Positions 33,876-44,898 of a stretch of 64,000 nucleotides of DNA are shown here, in pieces. Source of the stretch: Celoporthe dispersa (Eukaryota > Ascomycota > Sordariomycetes > Diaporthales > Cryphonectriaceae); assembly GCA_016584495.1 (NCBI GenBank), contig WAID01000007.1:1350001-1414000 (forward strand). The letters are read 5' to 3'. Positions within the stretch are counted from its first letter, which is position 1. Every line of letters starts with the position of its first letter. Both the position numbers and the translations under genes were made by a program. The notes under the pieces were generated by a model that had not been told where the DNA came from, did not search any database, and was given only the letters and a program-made list of their open reading frames with translations.

Positions 33876-36149
33876 TTTGGATGGTATGCAAACAGGAAGT
33901 CCAGGGAAGGAAGAGGTAGGGGGGAAAAAAAAAGAGGAGAGGATCGATAACGTCTGGACTTGGAACGTTATGTTAGCTGGCACAGACCATGGGAGGTGAG
34001 GAGTTGGTAGTGGTATGACGTGGGGGAGGGGGGGGGAGTTCATACGCAGCTTTCAAGCCTCAATTGGCACCTGATGTGGGAGTGTGGTGTGAGACTTCAC
34101 AAGCTTGTCCAGCTCCAGACGGGTGGAGGGAGGGATAGGTGCGGCAGTGTGGACCAATGACGGAATATCTCGGCAGCCTTAGAGGCAGCCTTAGAGGCAG
34201 AGGCAGGTACTCCGTAGGTGGATGCCCCATCCGTCAGGCTTGTGAGAGCGGCACGATGAGTCTGGCACGCCTGGGGTCTCGTTTGGGTGGTGGCAGGGGC
34301 CTAAGATGGGTCTCGACATGGGGCAGCCAATCATTCTACATGAATACCTGGAAGCAGAGACGGGCTTCAGGGGGAACTGAGGTCATGCTCCTGGCCTGTA
34401 TCTCTCTTCCTTGCAATGCGAGGAGACGGGAGGACATGGCTGCACCGTTCTCCGTGATCATCATCAGCCCAAGTTTTTCAGTGCGTGTATGAATAACTAT
34501 CTCCAGGGCTGTGCTGGATCCCGTCCCTGGAGGGGGGATTCAAGGCGGGACGGGTGTACAATACACCGCTGACTGCATCAAGCCTCGACCCTACCACGCA
34601 CAGGTAGACCACAGCAAGATAACGCCAAGGAAGGAAATAAAGAAGGAAAAAAAAGAGGATCAATAGGTGAAGCCCTGTTGGGGTCGGGAAACGGCAGAAA
34701 ACAAGGCGGGCTGGTCCCACAGATGTTGCTAGATAGCACTTTTGCCCAGCTGACATTGGTGGTTTGCACAGGGCAGGGCAGACAGGCGAGACAGCTAGCC
34801 GAGCCGCTTTTCAGATGGAGCCACAGACAACAAGCGCCTTGCTTGTGAGGACCCTTTGCTAGAACCCCAGCTGAGGCACTTAGGCAACCGAAGGGCCGCA
34901 TGAAGACGAACAGGAAACAGGGTGTTATGCGCCTAATCACCTCTGAAGCAGACGGGTGCCCCCCCTAGCCCTGAGACTGGGTGGGCTGGCAGGGCAGATC
35001 TCTCTTCTCCCGCCTCTGAAGGGATGGATGCAGCAGAGGCAATCTATTCTGGAATAGAAGGGGTGAACTAAAGAAGAAGAAAAAAACTCTGGATAAGATT
35101 GCAGCAGGAAGTCTATCTTCCCCTGTGAGGCATGATTGACCATCACATGCGAGCTGCTAAGGACTCGCAAGGGCTGCTGCTGCTGCTCAGGCGCATACAT
35201 CTTTTTTTTTGGGGGGGGGTGCAGGAGACTTGACTGCTGGAGTACAAGAGTGGGCACCACTAGCTGGTGCTGGCTGCAGTGCATGAGATCACAGCAAGCC
35301 TTTCCGCGGCCAATTTCCTGCACCACCCTGTCTCTGCCCGCGTGCCACTAGGCACTTAGGTACCCTTTCCCATCCGCCTGCCCAACACCGCCTTGGACAC
35401 ACCCCTCGCTGAGGCCCCCCCCAAACAACCTCAACACTCCACTTTCCAACGTGCGATACTTTTCTTTCCTCAAAACTACAACAAACGCAATTTACATTGT
35501 GATCTTCTTCACTTCACAGCACACAACCTTTTCACATTCACCAAACCAGTCCAACATCCGTCTTTCTTGTCAATCAGGTCAGTCTAGCCCATCCTCAACA
35601 GCGAAACCTGCCTCCCTAGAGCACCAGAAGCCCCCCCTCCCCACTGTAACGCCCAGCTCGTCGCAAGGTGAGAGATACCTCGATGTGCTGCTGCTGCTGC
35701 TGCTGCTGCTGCTGTCGTCATCGTGATCCTCATCAGCAACGCCCTTGGCCCTATCCCCCTCAACACGCGTCGAGTCCTCTTCAGGCTATGCGCAAGGCTC
35801 CTCCAGTTCACACATCACCCACACGCTGGATGACCAGGCTGCCTCAGCCTGAGGTCGGCACCTGGGATCACTCTGGTCGCCCACACGCGCGAACCCCACT
35901 GTTGGGCGGGGAGCCTCCTTTTAGTCATGAAGTCAGCGAGGCGCAACAACACTGCAGCCTCCATCCCTTCGATAACGTGTTCAACCCATTGATCCCATCC
36001 CGCTACCATCACTGATCCCCCCACGACCGTCCTCCGTTTCACCAGCGCCCATCTCTTTTCGCGATCTCGCCCCCAGCGTCCTGCTCTCTCCCTTCGCCTT
36101 GAGCTAACCCAACCCTCCCCCCCCTTTACTAGACTTCCAATCCGTCAAA
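33876..36149. promoter_or_regulatory. Divergent region between IF1 and 14-3-3, with a probable 5'-UTR intron
   Basis: No protein-like frame. From 35350 the plus strand is CT/CA-rich, like a highly expressed gene's leader. A good donor (CAAG|GTGAGA at 35668), a consensus branch site (GCTAAC near 36103-36108), a pyrimidine-rich tract and an acceptor (TTTACTAG ending 36132) predict a 465-bp intron in the 14-3-3 leader, ending 17 bp before the start codon. Confidence 0.5.
35689..35716. repeat. (CTG)n trinucleotide repeat
   Basis: About nine CTG units inside the predicted 5'-UTR intron of the 14-3-3 gene. Noncoding microsatellite. Confidence 0.85.
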
Positions 36150-37252
36150 ATGGGTCACGAAGACGCTGTCTACCTGGCCAAGCTCGCCGAGCAGGCTGAG
36201 CGCTACGAGGGTACGTGCCTGCAATCCTATCGCGACTCGATGACCGCCGCGCTGATGTTTGTTTGTCTTGTTTTTCTCCGCCTACAGAGATGGTCGAGAA
36301 CATGAAGATCGTCGCCTCCGAGGACCGCGACCTGACCGTCGAGGAGCGCAACCTCCTGTCCGTCGCCTACAAGAACGTCATCGGTGCCCGCCGTGCCTCC
36401 TGGCGCATCGTCACCTCGATCGAGCAGAAGGAGGAGTCCAAGGGCAACAGCACTCAGGTCGGCCTGATCAAGGAGTACCGCCAGAAGATCGAGGCCGAGC
36501 TTGCCAAGATCTGCGAGGACATCCTCGAGGTTCTCGACCAGCACCTGATCCCCTCCGCCAAGACCGGCGAGTCCAAGGTCTTCTACCACAAGATGTAAGA
36601 TGGCCCGCGCAAGACGGTGACACGCACACGTACAAGGGGACGAATACTGACTGACTGACCACCTGGCCAATAGGAAGGGTGACTACCACCGCTACCTGGC
36701 CGAGTTCGCCATCGGCGACAAGCGTAAGGATTCGGCCGACAAGTCCCTCGATGCCTACAAGGCCGCCACCGAGGTTGCCCAGACCGAGCTGCCTCCCACT
36801 CACCCCATCCGCCTGGGTCTTGCCCTGAACTTCTCTGTCTTCTACTACGAGATCCTGAACGCCCCCGACCAGGCATGCCACCTTGCCAAGCAGGCCTTTG
36901 ATGACGCCATCGCCGGTGAGTTTTGGACCCTCGACACAGCGCTCTGTACATGGAGATTTGACACTGACGGTACCTTCGCCTGCAGAGCTTGACACCCTGT
37001 CGGAGGAGAGCTACAAGGACTCCACCCTCATCATGCAGCTCCTGCGTGACAACCTCGTGAGTGACCACTGGCCATACCCGCCCGGTCCACAAAGTAGTGT
37101 CCCTAACAGATCTTCCTCAGACTCTCTGGACCTCGTCCGACGCCGAGGCTGCCCCGGCATCGAATGCTGCCGAGGCTGGCTCTACCGCCGCCGCCGCCGG
37201 TACTGAGGAGAAGGCCGCAGAGCCTGCTGCTGAGGAGCCCAAGGCCGAGTAA
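36150..37252 (+). CDS. bmh1: 14-3-3 protein
   Basis: Phosphoserine/threonine-binding dimeric adaptor that regulates kinases, metabolism and cell cycle in the cytosol. Five exons (36150-36210, 36288-36594, 36674-36915, 36986-37056, 37121-37252) encode 270 aa. Family signatures: EDAVYLAKLAEQAERYEEM (dimer helix), RNLLSVAYKNVIGARRASWR and VFYYKM-type FYHKMKGDYHRYLAEF; the second 14-3-3 signature appears as SYKDSTLIMQLLRDNLTLW. The variable tail is acidic and Ala-rich (EEKAAEPAAEEPKAE), as in other fungal members. All intron phases agree and no frame breaks were seen. A 5'-UTR intron is likely upstream. The yeast symbol is given as the nearest name. Confidence 0.96.
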
Positions 37253-37816
37253 GGCGATGCGATTTCCCCTTCTTCTGTCGTGACCGGACTGGTTTACAAT
37301 GGTTGATCCCCCCGGGAGGGAGTCATCGGAGTGCGGTTTCGGAGAAATCAATAGCAATGAGGCATGGTTTACTCAAGCAAATACAAAGACGGACGGGCGA
37401 TTTTCAGGCCATCCACAACAGGGCTAAAAGGCATTTTGGAGTTTCTTCTCTACAAATTGCCCTGATTTAGACTCTAATGAGGAGGGGACTGGCCATCGTC
37501 TGGACAATAAACTGAACTACTGACTTTACTCGGATTTCCATGTTTATGGTTTTGTTTTTGTTTCTTTTTCATGACTTCTCTCTCATGCCACTCAGACTAC
37601 TTACTACCTTAGGCAGTCTCAGTTAGTTCATGAGGAAATGGGTATCTATTATGTGCGACCTTTCCTCTCCATGAAAATGCTTCGGGAAGGGCTGTGGGAA
37701 CCACTCTCGCCCTGAACTCGTATACCACCAACACCCAGCCAAACGATCGAACCAGTGCCATCCAGCGTAAGATGCCTGACCTCGCTGAAATTCATGCTGC
37801 CACGCTCTGCCCAGGG
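37253..37816. other. Convergent intergenic region
   Basis: The 3' flanks of the 14-3-3 and DPH4 genes. Nothing recognisable. Confidence 0.6.
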
Positions 37817-38410
37817 TCAACATCTCCCGTCATCCTGGCCCTCCTCCAATTCCTCGACAACAGCAAAGCAAACCCTCAACCAGAGGCTGCAGTCCTGACA
37901 CCCCACAATCAACTCGCCCAGGTCCCCCGCCTCCTCCAGGTCAGCCTCGCCAAATAGGTAGCCCCGCTCGTTGCCGCACCTGCACGGCCTGAACCACTCC
38001 ACGTCCCCGGTGGTCTCCGAGGCGGTGGAGCTTAGGTCGTCGAGGTCGATGGTCTCGATGCCCGTCTGAAAAGTCGACCGGGACTGATGGCTCCTGCTGG
38101 CGGCCGTGGTCCTGAGGTGGGCGTCGTACTCGGACCGGAGCACCGGTGAGGAGAGGGTTGCGTAGGCGGTGGTGATCTGGTCGATCGTATAGGTTGGCCG
38201 GTTGTGGTGCGAGGATGGCGGTGAGGACAACAGCTTTGGGTTGGTGGGCTGCTTGGTGCTGAGGGCGGTTGGCGGTGCCTTGTCCGGGTGGTGCCGCAGG
38301 AGGGCCCGGTGGTAGGCTTGTTTGATTACGGGGAGGACCTGTCCGCGGGAGTCATCCAGGAGGGTCTGGGGGAGAGACAGGACCTCGTAGTGGGTTGGCT
38401 CTGTCGTCAT
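37817..38410 (-). CDS. DPH4: Diphthamide biosynthesis protein 4 (J domain plus CSL zinc finger)
   Basis: Electron/iron carrier and J-protein for the first step of diphthamide formation on eEF2 (yeast Dph4/Jjj3). A single exon encodes 197 aa from the ATG at 38410 (MTTEPTHYEVL). The J domain is at about 7-95, with the HPD motif (RHHPDKAPP) and a low-complexity insertion of about 25 residues before the last J helix (TIDQITTAYATLSSPVLRSEYD). The CSL zinc finger follows (CRCGNERGYLF ... CQDCSLWLRVCF) with its four cysteines. The C-terminus is short and acidic. Clean frame. Confidence 0.9.
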   Translation of the reverse strand: MTTEPTHYEVLSLPQTLLDDSRGQVLPVIKQAYHRALLRHHPDKAPPTALSTKQPTNPKLLSSPPSSHHNRPTYTIDQITTAYATLSSPVLRSEYDAHLRTTAASRSHQSRSTFQTGIETIDLDDLSSTASETTGDVEWFRPCRCGNERGYLFGEADLEEAGDLGELIVGCQDCSLWLRVCFAVVEELEEGQDDGRC

Positions 38411-38963
38411 CTTTGCTGGAGATGATGGTGATGGGGGCGGCACATGATGATATTGCGATGTGTGATGGTGGTGGTGGTGGTGGTGGTGGTGATGATGGTG
38501 ATGGTGGGATTGCCGGGGGCGGGTTTTGAAGATGGAGAATTTTCTACGGTATGTACGAAGGGCGGCTGGGAATTAGGCAGTTGATGAGTCACGTGCTAGT
38601 TTGGTCTCTGAGGGAGAGGACTATCGAGTGCATGCAGACCAATCTCATCAGCTAGGCTGTCATTCAGAGGGATAATAAGAGCAAGGCGATAGGATGAGGT
38701 GGTGTGCTTGTTGAGGAGGAGATGCTTCATGGGAGGTGGGCGCATAACACTGCGATACACAAGATGGCTCATGGCTCTAGGCTGACGCGCAGTGCCTACG
38801 AGTCTTCATGCGCGCCTTGGCAAGCTTCCGGACGACTATGGTCCCAACGATCGGCCCTGGTGCCCATTGATAATGGAGTTGGTAACAACATCTCGTTGTT
38901 GGTGTATATTTTTGTATACAGATTTGTACAGGTAGAAGGAGCCCATCAAGATTGTACAGCAGC
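38411..38963. other. Intergenic region between DPH4 and the mL59 gene
   Basis: Both flanking genes are on the minus strand. A (GGT)n repeat lies near 38466-38510. Nothing else recognisable. Confidence 0.55.
38464..38512. repeat. (GGT)n/(GAT)n trinucleotide repeat
   Basis: GATGGTGGTGGTGG-type run just upstream of DPH4, in its leader or promoter. Confidence 0.85.
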
Positions 38964-39636
38964 TTATTTGGGCCACCTGGTCCAGTTCTTCCGACCAACC
39001 TGCAAGGACATTTATTAGCACAGCCCTCGGCCGCAAAAAGATATCACCCGACTTACCGCCTTCCATTCCCTGATGAGGGCTGGCATCTTGAGCATAGCCT
39101 CTCTCCTCTTTTCCATCCTGCAGAATCACAAGGTCAGCACAAGCCCGGCACGCAGCCCCTCTCCCCACGGGCAACAGCTTCTCTCCTCCGCCTTGGACGG
39201 AGGGGAAGAAGAAAGAGAAAGAGACATACTTCGCAGCTAACTGCCTCTCGTGGATGTGTCCCTTGACCTTCTGTCCCACACCTGTTCCCTTGCCCCTCCA
39301 GCCGTACTCGACCCTCTTAGCCAGCTTGACCTCGGTCATCTTGCTCGTGTGCGGCAGAAGCTCCTCCACGCCGTGCTCGCGCGCCATCTTGACCAGGTTC
39401 GCCTGCCGCCGCAGCGAGTACATGGGGTTGTGGAGGAGTCCCGTCGCGGGATGCCTCTGCGACTGGAACGGGTTCGTCGTGTCGAGCTGGTATCCCGTCT
39501 GCGGCCTGCCCCTCTGGTGAGGCTGGAGCATGGCCTCGGACGGGTAGCGGGCCAGGAAGCGCTGGAGCTGAGCCGGGAGCGTCTTGGCCAGGCTGATGTA
39601 TTGCAGCCTGAGGGGGCTTGCTGATGCGGAGGCCAT
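38964..39636 (-). CDS. MRPL25: Mitochondrial large-subunit ribosomal protein mL59 (MRPL25)
   Basis: Fungal mitoribosome large-subunit protein acting in the mitochondrial matrix. Three exons (39636-39230, 39117-39057, 38999-38964) encode 167 aa. Conserved stretches: LQYISLAKTLPAQLQRFLARYP at the N-terminus, SLRRQANLVKMAREHGVEELLP, RVEYGWRGKGTGVGQKVKG and HERQLAAK. Exon 2 adds MEKRREAMLKMPALIREWK and the 12-codon last exon gives VGRKNWTRWPK. Both junctions are phase-consistent. The intact colinear frame through tiny exons supports the model strongly. It diverges from PRP28 with 441 bp between starts. Confidence 0.92.
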
Positions 39637-40077
39637 CTTGGGGGTGAGTACGCCGGCCTCCTACCACTTTGGGGTTTATCTGGCAAGGGACGGGTGAGGG
39701 TTGGAGGAAAGAAGCCTTTTGGTCTAGATGGGTCGTGATACTATGATGCGACTCTCAAAATTCGGAGCGAAGGAGCAACACGTTCGCGGCAGGCAACGAT
39801 AGGTGCACGGACCAGTCGATAAGAGACCTGGTGGCCGGGCCTACTCCATAGTACGTAGGTATCTAGTACATAGTTGCTTCGAGTCGACGAGTATTCCCAT
39901 CAACATCCCCAGGTTTCCACCTTGAAGTTAGAGTGTCTCCTCTACCTCTTGACAACACCGTTCACAGCTGACTGCCGCCTGATCGCCTACCGCTCGAGGG
40001 AGCTCCTATAGACGGACTTCCACGCCGAAAGATCACCCCCACCCCTCTCCCCCCAACTCATACCCACGACCCTCGCC
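39637..40077. promoter_or_regulatory. Divergent promoter region between mL59 and PRP28
   Basis: 441 bp between two divergent start codons, so it must carry both promoters. No clear TATA box is seen. Confidence 0.45.
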
Positions 40078-42189
40078 ATGAACGGCACCACCAAAAAGAG
40101 ACCTCTGGATCTAGAGGAGCTGATCCGGAAGAAGAAGGAGGCTGATGCGGCGGCGGCAAAACCCAAGTTCCTCACCAAGGCGATGAGGGAGAAGCTGGCG
40201 GCGCAGAAAGCAGCAGAGGACAAGGCCAAGGACGAAGAGCAAGAGCGCAGGAGAAAAGAGGATCTGGAGAAAGCCAACAGAAATTTCACGGCACGACTAC
40301 ATCAGCGAGATGGCCCGTTTAGCATACCGACAGGCCCGAAGGCTATGCGCCAGAACGGTGCACCAAACGGTGGTCCGGTGAACGGAGAGAGAGGCGGCAA
40401 AGAAGGTGGCTCGAAGAAAGGTGTCAACGGCAACGGGAAGAGAAACCTGGAGGATGACGAGGCCGAGCTTCTCAAGCAGCGGTATCTCGGACCAGAAGTC
40501 AACAAGAGCACATTCTCGGCGCAGAAGAAGAGGCGGCGGACGACGGAGAAGAAGTTCAACTTCGACTGGGATGCGTCTGAAGACACAAGCAAAGACTACG
40601 ACCCTATATATGCCCAGCAGGCATCCGCGATCATCGGCGCTGGCCGGCTGGCCGGCTTCGGCGAGGAGGCGGAGGAGGAGGCAGCCAAGCGGTATGCCCG
40701 TGGTATGGAGATACGAGACCCCGTCAACGGGAGGCAGCGGGCCAAGGAGTACCTCGCGCAGTTCTACCGCGGGCAGGAGGCGCGGGCCAAGAGGAATACT
40801 CTTGGGAAGCACTGGTCCGACAAGAGTCTCGAGGAGATGCGTGAAAGAGACTGGCGAATCTTTAAAGAGGACTTTGGAATTGCCACCAAGGGTGGCCTGA
40901 TACCGAACCCCATGCGGAATTGGGACGAGTCCAACCTTCCCGGGCGGTTGATGGACGTGGTACATTCAGTGGGCTACAATGAGCCGACACCTATCCAGAG
41001 AGCCGCGATACCCATCGCCTTACAAGCGCGCGACCTGATCGGTGTGGCCGTCACAGGTTCCGGAAAGACAGCAGCGTTTCTCCTGCCGCTATTAGTGTAC
41101 ATCTCTGGCCTACCAATGCTGGATGAGTACAACAAGGCGGATGGCCCGTATGCTCTGATCCTGGCGCCAACGCGTGAGCTGGCCCAGCAGATCGAGAGCG
41201 AGGCAAAGAAGTTTGCGACACCACTTGGCTTTACTTGCGTCAGTATTGTTGGTGGTCATTCCCTGGAGGAGCAAGCTTTCAACCTCAGGAACGGTGCGGA
41301 GATCATTGTGGCGACCCCAGGTCGTCTCGTTGACTGTATCGAACGACGCCTCTTGGTGCTGCAGCAGTGCTGCTATATCATCATGGATGAGGCAGATCGG
41401 ATGATCGACCTCGGTTTCGAGGACTCCCTGAACAGGATTCTCGATGCCCTCCCCGTCACGAACGAAAAGCCGGATACGGAGGAAGCAGAGAACGCTCAGC
41501 TTATGAGCAAGTATCTGGGCAGCAAAGACCGCTACAGACAGACGATGATGTACACGGCCACCATGCCTCCACTGGTCGAAAAGATCGCTAAGAAGTACTT
41601 ACGGCGCCCGGCTATCGTGACGATCGGAAACGCAGGCGAGGCCGTCGACACGGTCGAGCAGCGGGTGGAGCTCATCAACGGGGAGGACAAGCGCAAGAAG
41701 CGGCTGGCAGAGATCCTCCAGTCGAACCAGTTCGCTGCGCCCATCATCGTGTTCGTCAACATCAAGCGCAACTGCGACACTGTGGCGCGCGACATCAAGC
41801 GCCTTGGGTTCAGCGTCGTCACGCTCCACGGCAGCAAGGACCAGAAGCAGAGAGAGGCCGCACTGGCGTCTCTGCGCAGCGGCGAGACAGATATCCTGGT
41901 CGCCACAGACCTTGCTGGCCGTGGTATCGATGTCCCCGACGTGTCGCTTGTCATCAACTTCAACATGGCGCACAGCATCGAGTCGTATACCCACCGTGTC
42001 GGTCGTACGGGTCGTGCTGGCAAGAGCGGTGTGGCCATCACGTTCCTGGGCAACGAGGACGCGGATGTCATGTATGACCTGAAGCAGATGATTGCCAAGT
42101 CGAGCATCTCGAAGGTGCCCGAGGAGCTGAGGAGGCACGAAGCGGCCCAGTCCAAGCCCGTCAAGGGAAGGAAGACGATACTGAACTAG
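40078..42189 (+). CDS. PRP28: DEAD-box pre-mRNA splicing helicase Prp28
   Basis: ATP-dependent RNA helicase (DDX23/Prp28) that swaps U1 for U6 at the 5' splice site. A single exon encodes 703 aa. The Lys/Glu-rich N-terminal region (about 1-260) contains KFNFDWDASEDTSKDYDPIY, a Prp28 hallmark. Core motifs: Q motif GYNEPTPIQ, motif I VTGSGKT, Ia PTRELA, motif II DEAD (MDEADRMIDLGFE), motif III TAT in YTATMPP, IV IVFVN, V ATDLAGRGID and VI HRVGRTGRAG. The TAT in place of SAT is usual for Prp28. Clean frame, and length is normal for filamentous fungi. Confidence 0.96.
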   Translation: MNGTTKKRPLDLEELIRKKKEADAAAAKPKFLTKAMREKLAAQKAAEDKAKDEEQERRRKEDLEKANRNFTARLHQRDGPFSIPTGPKAMRQNGAPNGGPVNGERGGKEGGSKKGVNGNGKRNLEDDEAELLKQRYLGPEVNKSTFSAQKKRRRTTEKKFNFDWDASEDTSKDYDPIYAQQASAIIGAGRLAGFGEEAEEEAAKRYARGMEIRDPVNGRQRAKEYLAQFYRGQEARAKRNTLGKHWSDKSLEEMRERDWRIFKEDFGIATKGGLIPNPMRNWDESNLPGRLMDVVHSVGYNEPTPIQRAAIPIALQARDLIGVAVTGSGKTAAFLLPLLVYISGLPMLDEYNKADGPYALILAPTRELAQQIESEAKKFATPLGFTCVSIVGGHSLEEQAFNLRNGAEIIVATPGRLVDCIERRLLVLQQCCYIIMDEADRMIDLGFEDSLNRILDALPVTNEKPDTEEAENAQLMSKYLGSKDRYRQTMMYTATMPPLVEKIAKKYLRRPAIVTIGNAGEAVDTVEQRVELINGEDKRKKRLAEILQSNQFAAPIIVFVNIKRNCDTVARDIKRLGFSVVTLHGSKDQKQREAALASLRSGETDILVATDLAGRGIDVPDVSLVINFNMAHSIESYTHRVGRTGRAGKSGVAITFLGNEDADVMYDLKQMIAKSSISKVPEELRRHEAAQSKPVKGRKTILN

Positions 42190-43229
42190 GTGGCGCCGGG
42201 CTTAGGTGAACCAGATTGGCCCACAGCAGGAAGAATAGCAAATGAAAATTGATCACAACAGCCAAGCGGAGAATGGCGCCGGACCGACTGGAACCCCGTG
42301 GGATGGATCAATAAATAGCAGCACTTTATTAGGGACACCTACTTGTCCTCGTACTGTAGCTACCCTTTTTTTGTTTTTTTTTGTTTTTTGTGGTCCGCTG
42401 CAAAAACAAATCGCCATCGCCGCCGCCGCCGTCGCCACTCTGTGCCTTCGAGAGAAGGAAAGGCATTCGCCTGGGCTCGAGGACTTCGTCATGCCAGTCC
42501 CCGCAGACTTCGGATCTGATAAAAAAAAAATCCTTTAAAGTTATCAGATCCGAAATTTTCTTGCACTAGCGAGATGCCCCCTCCTTGAATCCACAAAATT
42601 CCGACCGCAGCATCATGGTCAATTGTTGACGGACGGCGTGCCCCCTTCTTTTTCTCGGATTTATGTGTCGTAACAACGTGTGTCCCTGGTCTCTTGTGCC
42701 TCGTTTTTACGCAATGCACCCTCAAGGGCCCCGCCCCGTCTCGGTCGTACCCTCGAGTGGTGTCCATTAGCGACGGCCTGCGACCCGCGCCAAGCACTCT
42801 GGACCTTGTCAACTGGCGCGGCCTGTGATCAGAACTACCCCTCCTAACCTGTATTTCATTACAGCCCAAGGGCCTCGGTCGCCCACTATTCCTCACACCG
42901 TTTGATTCCCTCTCTCGACCATACCTTCGCCCTCCATATAAGCGTTCTCCTGATCCAGGGCGCATGCGGCAAGCAGAGCTGGGTGCTATCACCCAGCTCC
43001 CAAAAGCTCTGCCTTCTCTTGGCCACAGCGGCCTTTGTCCTTCTCCTTCTGACGGCACCGACTGCGCATCCGCGCAAACACTTGCCGGACCTATAACCCG
43101 ACCCAGCGTCCACTGGACGAGCTGCTACAGTCCCTCGCTGGGCAGACCTGTGACCACCTCATCTTGTCTGTCCCCCGAAACCATCACACTACCAGTCTTG
43201 CGACTTATCTTGCGAACGTCCCATCCACA
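42190..43229. other. Intergenic region between PRP28 and the ornithine carrier
   Basis: About 1 kb on the plus strand between tandem genes. It contains T-rich blocks near 42366-42390, a perfect 14-bp inverted repeat (42509-42554) and then the carrier gene's promoter. No gene is supported. Confidence 0.55.
42509..42554. repeat. Perfect 14-bp inverted repeat with 18-nt loop
   Basis: TTCGGATCTGATAA at 42509-42522 is matched exactly in reverse complement by TTATCAGATCCGAA at 42541-42554. The loop is A-rich on one side (AAAAAAAATCCTTTAAAG). It would form a strong hairpin. It could be a 3'-end signal, a small foldback element or a chance relic. Confidence 0.8.
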
Positions 43230-44314
43230 ATGGCCTCGGTGTCTTCAGACATAGCCATCAGCACATCCCGCCCAGCGTCCTTGGAGGGTTCTATAGATGC
43301 GAAACGGCGAACGGCAGTCATGGAGTCCCTCGAGGACATTCTCTACGGTTCTGTGCGTCGCTACCTTATCTCTCTTCCTCCAAGCTCAGACAGCTCTGCT
43401 AACCACCCCAGCGCAGGTCGCCGGCATAGTCGGCAAGTACATCGAGTACCCCTTCGACACAGTCAAGGTCCGGCTCCAGTCCCAGCCAGACCACCTCCCC
43501 CTGCAATACAAAGGGCCGCTGGACTGCTTCCGCCAGTCCATACGAGCCGACGGCCTCCTGGGTCTATACCGCGGGATCAGCGCGCCCCTCGTGGGCGCGG
43601 CCCTGGAGAACAGCAGCCTGTTCTTCTTTGAGCGTATAGGCAGGGAGACGCTCTTCAAGTTCCGGTTCTGCGCCCGCGATCAGCCGATGCCGCTGCCTGC
43701 GCTGTGGTTCACGGGCGCCTTCTCGGGCATGTTCACGTCATTTGTGCTCACGCCCGTGGAGCTCGTCAAGTGCAAGATCCAGGTGCCGGAGGAGGCAGCG
43801 GGTAGTGCTGTCAGGAGGGCACCGCTTAGGCCGATGGCCGTGATCAAGGACATCTTCCGGCACGATGGCCTCATGGGCTTCTGGCACGGGCAGATGGGCA
43901 CGCTGATCAGAGAGGCGGGCGGGTGTGCGGCGTGGTTCGGGTCGAAGGAGACGACATCCAAGTTCTTCATGCAGCGCAACCTGGACAAGGCAAAATCGCA
44001 AGCCGAAAGAGATGCGATCTCGGCGAGCCCCCTGCCGCTGTGGCAGCAGGCCGTGGCGGAGCGCGTCCGCGGGCGTGTCATACAACTTCTTGTTCTTCCC
44101 TGCGGACACAATCAAGTCTCGGATGCAGACGAGCCCGCTGGGAGGATCGTTTGCGAAGAGGACGTTTGCCGGGGAGACGGTGGCGCTGTGGAGACAGGCC
44201 GGCCTCAAGGGGTTCTACCGAGGGTGCGGCATCACCTGCCTGCGGTCGGCGCCTAGCTCGGCTTTCATTTTTATGGTTTATGATGGGCTTAAGAAGTACG
44301 TGCCGCTTTCATAA
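43230..44314 (+). CDS. ORT1: Mitochondrial ornithine carrier (Ort1/ARG-13/AmcA type), one frame break
   Basis: Inner-membrane carrier exporting ornithine from the matrix for arginine synthesis. Exons 43230-43352 and 43417-44314 give about 339 aa. The three carrier repeats show their signatures: YPFDTVKVRLQSQP, TPVELVKCKIQVP and FPADTIKSRMQT, with GLYRGISAP, GFWHGQMGT and GFYRGCG at repeat ends. These residues match the ORT/ARG-13 subgroup of basic amino-acid carriers. The frame shifts near 44061-44064 (one extra base after WQQAVAE), since the last repeat (ASAGVSYNFLFFPADT) lies in the next frame and ends properly with KKYVPLS. Substrate is inferred from family resemblance. Confidence 0.88.
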
Positions 44315-44898
44315 AATGGGATACCCTGATACATCGTCGTCGTTACGAATTTAGATATAGACAGCCTTGGGCGAGGGAAGGAGGGACAAAGAGGGGTCTG
44401 GTCATAGGTACGAGACACGGTCTGGGCTGGGACAAGAGGAATATGGATGTACATGTGGGACAAGATTATAGAAGGATGGCGGCATAGAGGAACGGATTGC
44501 TGCGGGTCGATACAGGTGGGCTTAGACAAAAGACATGTATTGACATGCCATGATCGCGCCGAATTTCGAAGCTATTCCATACTTTCACTGCCTAGGTTAG
44601 ATTGCGAATGGGAGACTTCTCGTCATTAATGTACAAGACTTGCAATTTTTGCACGGACCAATCATCATCCTATCCCTTCCGTCCTCATCCGAAACAGGCA
44701 TCTTCAAAACCCTGTGGAGACGGTGCTTTCTCATACACAAAGGACCACGTGTGAACCACTTCTGCTCTCGGCCACCAGCGGAACATGGAAGCAGTGCTAG
44801 CAGGACCAACCTGACCAGCGGTGTTGAAACCCACAGGTCGAGGGACTGAGCGGTGCGATCTGGGGATTCGGTTCAGCTCCGTCAGGCTGCCGCGGGGA
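44315..44898. other. Convergent intergenic region
   Basis: The 3' flanks of the carrier and TspO genes. Nothing recognisable. Confidence 0.6.

Noticed and set aside
40297..40965. 222-codon open frame antisense to PRP28
   Set aside because: Overlaps the helicase fully and has no recognisable features.
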